DNA of 14,035 bases, from the NCBI GenBank assembly GCA_018648945.1, contig JABGQJ010000137.1, positions 1-14,035 of the forward strand. Reading direction: 5' to 3'. A program made the translations under genes and the position numbers. The notes under the pieces were generated by a model, which was not told the DNA's origin, ran no database searches, and saw only the letters and a program-made list of their open reading frames with translations. This stretch comes from Victivallales bacterium (lineage in GTDB: Bacteria; Verrucomicrobiota; Lentisphaeria; Oligosphaerales; Lenti-02). Of this stretch, positions 7,316-14,020 are shown piece after piece (the stretch's first letter is position 1; every line of letters begins with the position of its first letter).

Positions 7316-8713
7316 TCAATCTCTGGCGGGGAAATCTGGATTGTGGCGGGCGAGGATGGCCCGACCTGTCAGGGCGGTGATCCCGGCGGGTGCTTCCGGG
7401 TGGCCGTTGTAGATGAGTTCCCAGGCGCAGTAGAGTCCGTAGAGGTCCTCGACGGACATGCGCTCGGTGGCGTGTTCCATGAGCGCGAAGCTCAGGTCCC
7501 CGACGAAGCCGATCCCCGCGAACTCCTCGTCTCCCACGTGCACGGCATACCGGAGAAGATGAACGAGACGGCGTCCCCCACTTGGCGGCCAGAACAGCTC
7601 GCGTCGGTCGAACACCGAGATCCGGTCGGGGGGGATGCCAAATTGGTCGTCGTGGGCGAGCCATGCGGTGAGGGCGGCGATTGCCTCGAAATCCGGCTCC
7701 TGAGCCTTGGCCGGAATGGACTCCTCCCGCCGCAGTTCCCGCAGGTAGAGACAGGCCTGGCGCGACCAGAGCGCGTCCGTCGCCCAACGGGAGAGGTCGG
7801 CCACTCCCGTCTCATCCCCAGTCACTGCCGCCGCCCAGCTGGCTTCCATCTGCACCGCCTCGTCGGGGTGGCGGCGGGCCAGGGGGAGCAGGGCTTCGCG
7901 CTGCTGGCGTCCCAGGAAAGGCAATGCGGTGGTCGCGCTGTGCGCTCGGGAGGTGTCTTCGGGGCGACGGCTGGTGAGCCACCCCTGCAGCCTTTCGCAC
8001 CCCTCCTCGCTGGTGAAGGGGTGCGAGTCCAGATCCCCGTCCATGGCCAGGTCGTTCATGGCATCCAGAAACGCCACCGCGATGAAACCGGGGGGTAGTG
8101 GGTTGGTGAGAGCATCGCGGATCTCCGGCCAGAAGGGATGCTCCCCATCCAACTGGGAGAACACGTGGCTCCAATCCAGATGCTCCGGCAGAAGCGGGCG
8201 ACGGACGGCTCGGATCACGCGCTTCGCCGCCTCGGGTTCGTCGAAGGCAAGCAAGAGCTCCAACAGGACGAGAGCCGTCTGCTGGCTCAACCGGCTGCGG
8301 CGCCCCAGCGAGTCTTCGAAGAGCAGCACGGCTTCGGGCAGAACGTGTTCGTACACGTTGCGACACAGCCCCGGCTCGCGTACGGCAAGGCACGAGTCCA
8401 CCACACGCGGCAGTCCCCGGTGCAGGCGGCGCAGAGCCCGGACCGGTGTCTTCGGGTCGCGGCAGCGGGCGAGGAAATCGGCGACGGCGGGCAGATCCTC
8501 TTCCTGCTCGATCGGGATTTCCATCAGGGCTTCTTCCAGATCGTCGACGGTTCCCATGCCGCTCAGCCACTCCCCCAGGATTCTGCCGTAGGGCGTATCC
8601 TCTTCCCGACCTCGGCGTCCGACCGGAACCACGATGGCGAGAGCCGCCCAGCGCGGAGGCAGCCAGCAGAGAGCCAGGAGCAGGAGGGCCAGTTGAGCAC
8701 AGGAGGCGAGCAT
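7316..8713 (-). CDS. Exported or membrane-anchored HEAT-like helical repeat protein of unknown function
   Basis: The protein has 465 aa. An N-terminal hydrophobic stretch (about residues 5-30, after MLASCAQ) would serve as signal peptide or anchor. The rest is strongly helical. Residues about 255-335 look like HEAT-type helical pairs (AHSATTALPFL, ALLPLARRHPDEAVQMEASWAAA), followed by a more specific C-terminal part with DRRELFWPP (369-377), GIGFVGDLSFALME (400-413) and SVEDLYGLYCAWEL (420-433). From memory, this combination recurs in hypothetical proteins of planctomycetes, but no function is known to me. It is not an enzyme I recognise. The start at 8713 is preferred over an in-frame ATG at 8791 because GGAAGG (8724-8729) precedes it and the hydrophobic segment then lies at the N-terminus. 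It lies 90 bases after the STN-triplet gene and 86 before MFS, all on one strand. Confidence 0.75.
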   Translation of the reverse strand: MLASCAQLALLLLALCWLPPRWAALAIVVPVGRRGREEDTPYGRILGEWLSGMGTVDDLEEALMEIPIEQEEDLPAVADFLARCRDPKTPVRALRRLHRGLPRVVDSCLAVREPGLCRNVYEHVLPEAVLLFEDSLGRRSRLSQQTALVLLELLLAFDEPEAAKRVIRAVRRPLLPEHLDWSHVFSQLDGEHPFWPEIRDALTNPLPPGFIAVAFLDAMNDLAMDGDLDSHPFTSEEGCERLQGWLTSRRPEDTSRAHSATTALPFLGRQQREALLPLARRHPDEAVQMEASWAAAVTGDETGVADLSRWATDALWSRQACLYLRELRREESIPAKAQEPDFEAIAALTAWLAHDDQFGIPPDRISVFDRRELFWPPSGGRRLVHLLRYAVHVGDEEFAGIGFVGDLSFALMEHATERMSVEDLYGLYCAWELIYNGHPEAPAGITALTGRAILARHNPDFPARD

Positions 8714-8723
8714 GGAGCAGCGA

Positions 8724-8729
8724 CCTTCC
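8724..8729 (-). promoter_or_regulatory. Ribosome binding site supporting start at 8713
   Basis: GGAAGG on the minus strand lies ten bases before ATG 8713. The alternative in-frame ATG at 8791 has no purine-rich site in the 15 bases before it. Confidence 0.5.
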
Positions 8730-8803
8730 GCACGGTTCGGCTGCAGAGCAATGGGACGGAGTGCGCTCACGGCTTTCGTGACGATGTGCATGGATGGATC
8801 AGG

Positions 8804-9976
8804 CTAGTTCTGCCAGTCGATCTTCTTCGGCTTCGGGCGCGTATGCCGAGGGACGGCCGCATCGGGCGACATGTGGAAGGCGCGGGTCTGCATCTTGGCA
8901 GCGGGGAAGGGCCGGTCGGAGATGACCACGGCATTTGCGTCGAAGCGGTGGTGCAGGCCGGAAGCCAGACAGACGTATTTGATGACCTGGTCAAGCGTGA
9001 TGTTCCTGAGGTGCAGATCGACGCTGGGCCGGGTCAGCCGCGCCTTGCCGGCGGGCGTGAACTGGAACGCAAAGCCAAGGCCCTGCCTGGTGGGGTCGTG
9101 CTTAAGCGCGAGCCTTCTGATCTCCTTGATGGCCTCGGCAGGTGTGGCCTCCTCCAGCTTGAAAGTCGGGACGACGATGGCCCTGGCCCGTTCGCGTGTT
9201 CCTGCCGAGGAGGCCGGCACACCCGCTTTCCCTGAGGTCCGCGTCCTCGCTGCCGGCCTGGCAGAGACATCGATCCCCTCGAACTCCCCACTGATGACGA
9301 TCATCTCCTCGCCGAACTCGCAGTCCAGGCCGAAGGGGCGGCAGCAGTACTCGAGGAGGGTGTCTAGCCGCACCTGCCTCAGCTCCATGTCAAGAATGGC
9401 TTCTCTCGCCGCCGCCTTGCTTGCGCCTGAGAGCCGCAACACAATCTTGAGGCCCTTCTTCTCCGGATCGAGTTCGCGGGCTTCCCGCCGAATCTTGGCG
9501 AGCACGGCGAGCATGGTCTTTTCCTCCACCTTGAACTCCGGGAAGACGATCTGCTTGGCTTTGAGCCGGGTTGCTGTCGCCTTCTCCTCAACGGCTTCGT
9601 CCTCGAACAGAGCGAAGAACGAGGCAGGCCCGATGAGCACCGCCTCGTCGCCGAAGCGGCACTGCACTTCCGCTGCCTGACAGAGCTGCCGGACTAGCTG
9701 CTCCACCGAGACCTTCTTGGCGTGCATGGTGATGGGACGCTGCTTCACATCCGCCGGGAGGTCACCCGCTAGGTAGATGTTCACGCCCTGCTTCGCTGGG
9801 TCGTGGCGGCGCGCGGCCGCGTTGATCTCGAAGAAGACGCTGGTGAAGGGTTCCCCCTTCGCCTCGAACTCCGGGATCAGAATGGCCTTTGCCTGTTCGA
9901 GGGTTCCGGCACCCGCCACCCGGAGGAGGGAGAGCACCGCAAGGACGGTCAACGTATGGGCTCTGCGCGGCTTCAT
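8804..9976 (-). CDS. Secreted protein with three tandem STN-like (secretin/TonB N-terminal) modules
   Basis: The protein has 390 aa. Residues 1-24 are a clear signal peptide (MKPRR basic start, hydrophobic core, VAGAG). Three copies of one module follow at about 26-117, 134-229 and 262-355. Each opens with an I-x-x-P-x-F-type strand (AILIPEFE, QIVFPEFK, AIVVPTFK), then a helix ending in RRHDP, RELDP or LKHDP with a Gly-rich turn. A beta stretch, a short helix (VEQLVRQLCQ, LDTLLEYCC, LDQVIKYVC) and a closing strand (AVLIGP, MIVISG, AVVISD) complete it. This beta-alpha-beta order resembles STN domains of secretins and TonB-dependent receptors. No secretin pore, TonB plug or barrel follows, and the C-terminus is a basic Pro-rich tail. 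It is therefore likely a periplasmic or cell-surface binding or scaffold protein. The start at 9976 is supported by GGAGGAA. It diverges from the kinase gene. Confidence 0.8.
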   Translation of the reverse strand: MKPRRAHTLTVLAVLSLLRVAGAGTLEQAKAILIPEFEAKGEPFTSVFFEINAAARRHDPAKQGVNIYLAGDLPADVKQRPITMHAKKVSVEQLVRQLCQAAEVQCRFGDEAVLIGPASFFALFEDEAVEEKATATRLKAKQIVFPEFKVEEKTMLAVLAKIRREARELDPEKKGLKIVLRLSGASKAAAREAILDMELRQVRLDTLLEYCCRPFGLDCEFGEEMIVISGEFEGIDVSARPAARTRTSGKAGVPASSAGTRERARAIVVPTFKLEEATPAEAIKEIRRLALKHDPTRQGLGFAFQFTPAGKARLTRPSVDLHLRNITLDQVIKYVCLASGLHHRFDANAVVISDRPFPAAKMQTRAFHMSPDAAVPRHTRPKPKKIDWQN

Positions 9977-9983
9977 CTGACGG

Positions 9984-9990
9984 TTCCTCC
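9984..9990 (-). promoter_or_regulatory. Strong ribosome binding site of the STN-triplet gene
   Basis: GGAGGAA on the minus strand is seven bases before ATG 9976. It rules out the longer in-frame start at 10144, which would read through the divergent control region and bury the signal peptide. Confidence 0.85.
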
Positions 9991-10008
9991 AGAAAGTTCG
10001 GTACGCCA

Positions 10009-10029
10009 GGCAAACTATCGCGGTTTGCC
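10009..10029. promoter_or_regulatory. Perfect 7-bp dyad GGCAAAC-N7-GTTTGCC, candidate operator
   Basis: Arms at 10009-10015 and 10023-10029 are exact inverted copies with a 7-base centre (TATCGCG). The dyad lies between the divergent STN and kinase genes. A third GGCAAAC is at 10111-10117 in direct orientation, about 100 bases from the first arm. The layout suits a dimeric regulator site plus a half-site, or a hairpin in the leader of one transcript. No regulator is known, so function is inferred from symmetry and place. Confidence 0.4.
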
Positions 10030-10035
10030 GCGTGT

Positions 10036-10052
10036 CGTACCATGGGTGTACG
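10036..10052. repeat. Second dyad CGTAC-N7-GTACG in the divergent region
   Basis: Arms at 10036-10040 and 10048-10052 are exact inverted copies, again with a 7-base centre (CATGGGT). The centre lies 25 bases from that of the first dyad. Short arms make chance plausible, but the equal spacer and shared location are suggestive. Confidence 0.25.
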
Positions 10053-10072
10053 TTAGGGTTCCGCTTTACCAA

Positions 10073-10078
10073 TACAAT
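10073..10078 (+). promoter_or_regulatory. Possible -10 box of the kinase gene
   Basis: TACAAT matches five of six bases of TATAAT and lies in the most AT-rich stretch of the divergent region. Transcription from it would start near 10085, leaving the proposed kinase start at 10131 inside the message but excluding the in-frame ATG at 10077. No recognisable -35 box is present. Confidence 0.25.
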
Positions 10079-10130
10079 GCCACGGCGCCGCCCGAAGAGA
10101 AGAGACACTGGGCAAACTGACCCCGAACAC

Positions 10131-12809
10131 ATGACCTCCCCCACCGACCATTCAGATGATCAGACCGGCAGCGGGACGCTGCCCATGGGTCTTGACGCAA
10201 CGGCCGTCGACGGGAGCACTGGTGCCGCTGGTTCCGGCGACGAAATCAGCGAGGGCAGGGGAGCTGTGGGGGGGGGCACGACCCAGGATTTCCGCAATAT
10301 CCCGGAACGCTACCAGGATCCCGAGACGATCGGGACTGGCGGCATCGGGGTTGTCACCAGTTGCCTGGACCCCAATCTTGGTCGCCGTGTGGCGGTGAAG
10401 ACGCTCCGCCGCAAGTACGGAGCGGTGGAGAACCTGCGCGTGCGCTTCGTCCGGGAAGCGCGGGTTATGTCGCAACTGGAGCATCCCAACATCGTGCCCG
10501 TGCACGAACTGGGCGAGCGCCCGGACGGGACCGTTTATTTCACCATGAAACAGGTGCATGGCGAGTCCCTGGAATGGGTGCTGCAGCGTCTGGAGGATGG
10601 CGATCCGGAATACCTGCACGACTACCCGGCAAGTCGGCTGATGGATGTGTTCATCCACATCTGCCAGGCCATTGCCTTCGCCCACAGCCGCGAGGTCCTC
10701 CACCGTGATCTGAAGCCCGAGAACGTCATGATTGGGGCGTTCGGCGAGGTGCAGACCATGGATTGGGGCCTGGTCAAGGTCATGGGCGGAGCGGACCGGG
10801 CCGACGACCCTCACTTCATCCATTCCCTCGAGGACAGTCCCGAAGCAACGCTGGAGGGCCAGATTGCCGGTACGCCCCTCTACATGTCGCCGGAACAGGC
10901 CTGCGGCCAGGTCGAACGCGTGGATCAGCGGAGCGATCTGTACAGCCTCGGCGCCATCCTCTATCGCATCCTGACTCGACGCCACTACATCATGGGCGAC
11001 AACGTGAAGGCGATTCTCAAACTGGTGAAGGAGAAGGCCCCAGTTCCTCCCCACCGCATCCGAGTGGGCTACCACCGGGTCTCTCGAGAACTGAGCGCGG
11101 TCTGCATGAAGGCGTTGGCCAAGGATCGGGACGAGCGCTACCAGAACGTCCAAGAGTTGATCGACGACCTGGAACTGCACCAGCGCGGTCTGCCCGTGAG
11201 CGTATACCGCGAACCGATGCTCGTGCGCTTCTGGAAGTTCTGTCGGCGGCATCCGGTGATCAGCGTCTCGATTTCCGCGGCCATGGCGTTCGGGCTTGTC
11301 ATGATGGTGACCGTCAGTGTGTTCCGTCACCAGCGCTACCAGGACCTGATGACCACGGCGAAGGAGTACAAGGCCAACGGCGACGGTTTCGCCGCCCAGG
11401 CGATTGCCACGCAGAGCCAGCTCAACGAGATTCGGTCGAAACGGCGACTGAAGGCTCTGAGCCCGCAGGAGGTGGCCTTGACCGAGAGACTCCAGGAGTT
11501 CGGGAAGCAGAGCCAGAGCAACTACGACATTGCCCGGTTGCTCTACGCGCAGGCAGTCCCCATGTCCGCGGCGCCGATCCTGGACTTCCTTGGCTCGATC
11601 CGCCTTCCCGGTCGCCCCAAGGTCCGGACGACCACCAGCGATCGCCGTCTCATTCCCCTCTGCCGGGATCTCGTGGACACGTACCGCCGGCAGATCGATT
11701 GCGCGATGCTCGCGGAGGACTTCCCGGAAACGAGGCGTCTCTTCGGCATGATGGATACCTGGGTCCGGCGTACGCCCGGCGGGCTTGAGCTCCCCTTCCA
11801 CCACTGGCGCGACCAGCTCCGCCGACGTCTGGAGGGCTATGGGGCCCTGCGGCTGGCGGTGGACGAGCCGAGTGCCCACGTACGGTTTTACCGCCTTGAG
11901 CAGGACCGCCTCGTGCCCGACCTGAGTCGCCCCGAACTGAGCGGGCCCTCCTCGCTGGTCCTCAAGTCCCTGCAACGCGGCAGCTATCTGCTGATCGTGA
12001 CTGTGCCCGAGCGAGAGGATGTGCTCGTGCCCCTCTCCATCGGCAACCACAAGGAACGCCTGGTCAACATCCATGTTCCCGCCGGAACCCCTGCAGGCAT
12101 GATCTATGTCCCAGCAGGCGAAGCGATCATTGGTGGCACGGACTCGCCTCTGTACCGATCCAGGGAAGTGCATGTTCCCGGCTTCTTCATCAAGAGATAC
12201 GAAGTGACCTTCGCCGAGTACATCGAGTTCTGGCGCCAGGAGCCAGACGCCGACCGTCGCCTTAGCCTGACCCCCTATGTTCAGCTCGATGAGGGGGCCT
12301 ACTGCAAGATGCCGGCCTGGGATTCGGCAGGGGATCTCACGGGGCCGCTCACTCCCGACATGCCGGTGGTCGGGATCAGCAAACAGGCCGCCGATACGTA
12401 TTGCCGGTGGTTGAGCAAGGCGAAGGGGCGCGAGGTCCGCCTGCCGACTGCCGATGAATGGGAGAAGGCGGCGCGCGGGGTGGACGGGCGCCGCTATCCC
12501 TGGGGAGACGACTTCAAGTGGCCCTTCGCCCATCTTGAGGAGACGGGGACCGGCAGCCACAACCGGATCTACGCCAAGCCGGGCAGCTACGCCATCGATC
12601 GCTCCATCTACGGCGTCATGGACATGGGGGGCAACGTGCGGGAATGGACGGCCACCCCGTTCCCGGCGAGTCCCCGACGGCACCAGATCAAGGGAGGGAG
12701 CCTGGCGACCAGCGTGCGCTACGCGGCCTGCGCCTATGCCGACAGCAACACCGCCATCCCCACCGACGTTGGCTTCCGTTACGTGATGCCCCTTGCCTCG
12801 GAGAAGTGA
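10131..12809 (+). CDS. Transmembrane Ser/Thr protein kinase with PEGA-like and FGE-sulfatase-like extracytoplasmic domains
   Basis: The protein has 892 aa from ATG 10131. Numbering from there, an acidic, Gly/Ser-rich tail (1-55) precedes a Hanks-type kinase: Gly loop GTGGIG (68-73), catalytic K90, E109, HRDLKPEN (191-198), DWG in place of DFG (211-213) and SPE (253-255). All catalytic residues are present, so kinase activity is expected. One membrane helix lies at about 375-397. A helical region follows, then a small beta-rich PEGA-like domain (about 570-652) and an FGE-sulfatase/SUMF1 fold (about 655-885) with LPTADEWEKAARG, GNVREW and GFR. The FGE-like domain lacks the Cys pair of true enzymes, so it is probably a ligand-sensing or binding module outside the cytoplasm. 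The start is uncertain: GTG 10032 and ATG 10077 are also in frame and none has a clear ribosome site. The gene diverges from the STN-triplet gene, and GH43 follows after 106 bases. Confidence 0.88.
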   Translation: MTSPTDHSDDQTGSGTLPMGLDATAVDGSTGAAGSGDEISEGRGAVGGGTTQDFRNIPERYQDPETIGTGGIGVVTSCLDPNLGRRVAVKTLRRKYGAVENLRVRFVREARVMSQLEHPNIVPVHELGERPDGTVYFTMKQVHGESLEWVLQRLEDGDPEYLHDYPASRLMDVFIHICQAIAFAHSREVLHRDLKPENVMIGAFGEVQTMDWGLVKVMGGADRADDPHFIHSLEDSPEATLEGQIAGTPLYMSPEQACGQVERVDQRSDLYSLGAILYRILTRRHYIMGDNVKAILKLVKEKAPVPPHRIRVGYHRVSRELSAVCMKALAKDRDERYQNVQELIDDLELHQRGLPVSVYREPMLVRFWKFCRRHPVISVSISAAMAFGLVMMVTVSVFRHQRYQDLMTTAKEYKANGDGFAAQAIATQSQLNEIRSKRRLKALSPQEVALTERLQEFGKQSQSNYDIARLLYAQAVPMSAAPILDFLGSIRLPGRPKVRTTTSDRRLIPLCRDLVDTYRRQIDCAMLAEDFPETRRLFGMMDTWVRRTPGGLELPFHHWRDQLRRRLEGYGALRLAVDEPSAHVRFYRLEQDRLVPDLSRPELSGPSSLVLKSLQRGSYLLIVTVPEREDVLVPLSIGNHKERLVNIHVPAGTPAGMIYVPAGEAIIGGTDSPLYRSREVHVPGFFIKRYEVTFAEYIEFWRQEPDADRRLSLTPYVQLDEGAYCKMPAWDSAGDLTGPLTPDMPVVGISKQAADTYCRWLSKAKGREVRLPTADEWEKAARGVDGRRYPWGDDFKWPFAHLEETGTGSHNRIYAKPGSYAIDRSIYGVMDMGGNVREWTATPFPASPRRHQIKGGSLATSVRYAACAYADSNTAIPTDVGFRYVMPLASEK

Positions 12810-12849
12810 CTGGCAGCGGAGAAAACCGGGGGCCAGGCGGCCAGTCCCC

Positions 12850-12877
12850 TTGCCGACGACGGTCCATTTGCTATGGT
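12850..12877 (+). promoter_or_regulatory. Candidate sigma-70 promoter for the GH43 gene
   Basis: TTGCCG (12850-12855) and TATGGT (12872-12877) are separated by 16 bases, each matching four of six consensus positions. Transcription would begin near 12884, leaving a leader of about 30 bases containing the ribosome site AGGAGA (12905-12910). This suggests GH43 is transcribed separately from the kinase. Confidence 0.4.
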
Positions 12878-12915
12878 GGCAGACGTAGCGTCCCCGCCCA
12901 CACCAGGAGAACGCC

Positions 12916-13809
12916 ATGCCCCGCACCGGAGATATCCACATTCGCGATCCCTTCGTCGTGCCCGTGCCCGAGGAAGGCTACTACTATCTCTTTGGCACGA
13001 CCGACCCCGATTGCTGGAATCCCCCCGGCATCGGCTTCGACTGCTATCGAAGCAGGGATCTCGAAGACTGGGAAGGCCCAATCGAGGCGTTTCGCCCGCC
13101 CGAGGGCTTCTGGGCAGACCGCAACTTCTGGGCTCCGGAGATGCATCCCTACGAGGGGTCCTACTACCTGTTCGCCACCTTCAAGGCGGCCGGAACGTTC
13201 CGGGGCACGCAGATTCTCCGTGCCGAGCGGCCCGAAGGCCCGTACCTGCCCCATTCCACCGAGCCCGTAACCCCGCGCAACTGGGAATGCCTGGACGGCA
13301 CGCTCTACGTCGAGGACGGCACGCCCTGGATCATCTTCTGCCACGAGTGGCTCCAAGTGCACGATGGCGCCATCTGCGCTTGCCAACTCTCGCCTGACCT
13401 GCGCGAGCGCGTGGGCAGGCCCGTCTTCCTCTTCAATGCCTCGGCGGCATCCTGGGTGCGCAACATCCGGCCCGATGCCGCCTACCCGTGCTATGTCACC
13501 GACGGGCCGTTCCTGGACCGGACGCAGAGCGGCGACCTGCTGATGCTCTGGTCCTCCATGGCCAAGCAAGGCTATGCCATGACCGTCGCCCGGTCCGAAA
13601 GCGGTCGGATCACCGGCCCTTGGCAACAGAGCGAAACGCCTCTCTGGGATGCGGATGGGGGGCACGGCATGATCTTCCGGACCTTCGCGGGCGATCTCAT
13701 GCTCACCCTCCACTCCCCGAACGGAAACCCCAGCGATGGCCCCATCGAGCGGCCCGTCTTCGCGCCCATCAAGGAGCGCGGCGGCGATCTAGTGCTTGTC
13801 GAGGGATGA
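12916..13809 (+). CDS. Glycoside hydrolase family 43-like protein (five-bladed beta-propeller)
   Basis: The protein has 297 aa, within the size of a single GH43 propeller domain. GH43 enzymes are inverting exo-glycosidases acting on arabinose-, xylose- or galactose-containing glycans. The N-terminus IHIRDPFVV supplies the general-base candidate D11. LDGTLY (126-131) supplies the pKa-modulating D127. The position of the general-acid Glu, usually in an E-G-P motif, reads T-D196-G-P, an Asp. H250 in GGHGMIF matches the conserved His near the propeller centre. Blade-like repeats of YYLF (23-26 and 83-86) and a MLWSS strand (210-214) fit the fold. There is no signal peptide, so a cytoplasmic role on imported oligosaccharides is likely, unless export is non-classical. 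ATG 12916 has AGGAGA five bases upstream. Substrate is not predictable, and the Asp substitution leaves catalysis to be shown. Confidence 0.85.
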   Translation: MPRTGDIHIRDPFVVPVPEEGYYYLFGTTDPDCWNPPGIGFDCYRSRDLEDWEGPIEAFRPPEGFWADRNFWAPEMHPYEGSYYLFATFKAAGTFRGTQILRAERPEGPYLPHSTEPVTPRNWECLDGTLYVEDGTPWIIFCHEWLQVHDGAICACQLSPDLRERVGRPVFLFNASAASWVRNIRPDAAYPCYVTDGPFLDRTQSGDLLMLWSSMAKQGYAMTVARSESGRITGPWQQSETPLWDADGGHGMIFRTFAGDLMLTLHSPNGNPSDGPIERPVFAPIKERGGDLVLVEG

Positions 13810-13824
13810 AGAGGGGAGGAGTGG

Positions 13825-13860
13825 ATGGAATGGTGGAATGATGGAATGATGGAATGATGG
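13825..13860 (+). repeat. Left array of 8-bp unit ATGGAATG (4.5 copies)
   Basis: Four in-phase units at 13825, 13833, 13841 and 13849, the second reading GTGGAATG, plus a half unit ATGG at 13857-13860. The array starts 15 bases after the GH43 stop codon. It is the inverted partner of the array at 13981-14020. Confidence 0.9.
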
Positions 13861-13883
13861 GGAGGGATGTTGAATCAGGCAGC

Positions 13884-13965
13884 CTGTCTTCAGTCTTCCG
13901 AATCCTGTCTTCTGCCCCGTCTCCTGAATCCTGAATCCTGTCTTCTGAATTCTGAATTCTGCCCC
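13884..13965 (+). repeat. Core array of 7-bp words, mostly CTG plus four bases
   Basis: Eleven 7-bp words begin at 13884, 13891, 13898, 13905, 13912, 13924, 13931, 13938, 13945, 13952 and 13959. They read CTG followed by TCTT, AATC, AATT or CCCC, except CAGTCTT at 13891 and CCGAATC at 13898. One five-base break (GTCTC, 13919-13923) interrupts the phase. The word CTGCCCC followed by GTCTC closes each half (13912-13923, and from 13959 with two extra C). The three-base-plus-variable pattern is unlike a simple microsatellite. Confidence 0.8.
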
Positions 13966-13980
13966 CCGTCTCCCCCCCCC

Positions 13981-14020
13981 CATTCCACTATTCCATCATT
14001 CCACTATTCCACTATTCCCC
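13981..14020 (+). repeat. Right array of 8-bp unit, inverted relative to the left array (5 copies)
   Basis: Five in-phase units of [C/T]ATTCCA[C/T] at 13981, 13989, 13997, 14005 and 14013, the last ending in CC. Read on the minus strand, the first four match the left array at 28 of 32 positions. Two of the four differences would be G-U pairs in RNA. Poly-C runs flank it (13971-13981, 14023-14031). The window ends in this element, so its right limit is unknown. Confidence 0.85.

Noticed and set aside
8804..10144. Longer STN-triplet gene starting at 10144
   Set aside because: It would add 56 residues without family resemblance ahead of an evident signal peptide, and cross the divergent control region; GGAGGAA fixes the start at 9976.
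12828..12851. GC-rich inverted sequence after the kinase stop
   Set aside because: GGGG/CCCC and GGCC/GGCC pairings are possible but compete and are not followed by a T-run; it may be chance in GC-rich DNA.
10152..12941. Open frame of 929 codons on the minus strand opposite the kinase
   Set aside because: It covers the kinase gene and its downstream gap with no recognisable motif. The plus strand encodes all kinase and FGE-like motifs in order.
13789..13983. Minus-strand open frame of 64 codons across the terminal repeats
   Set aside because: Its F-R-I-Q-K-T-G-like repetition is simply the translation of the 7-bp array, followed by translated 8-bp repeats; no ribosome site and no independent support.
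13825..14020. CRISPR array
   Set aside because: Units are 7-8 bases with no unique spacers and no cas genes are in the window.
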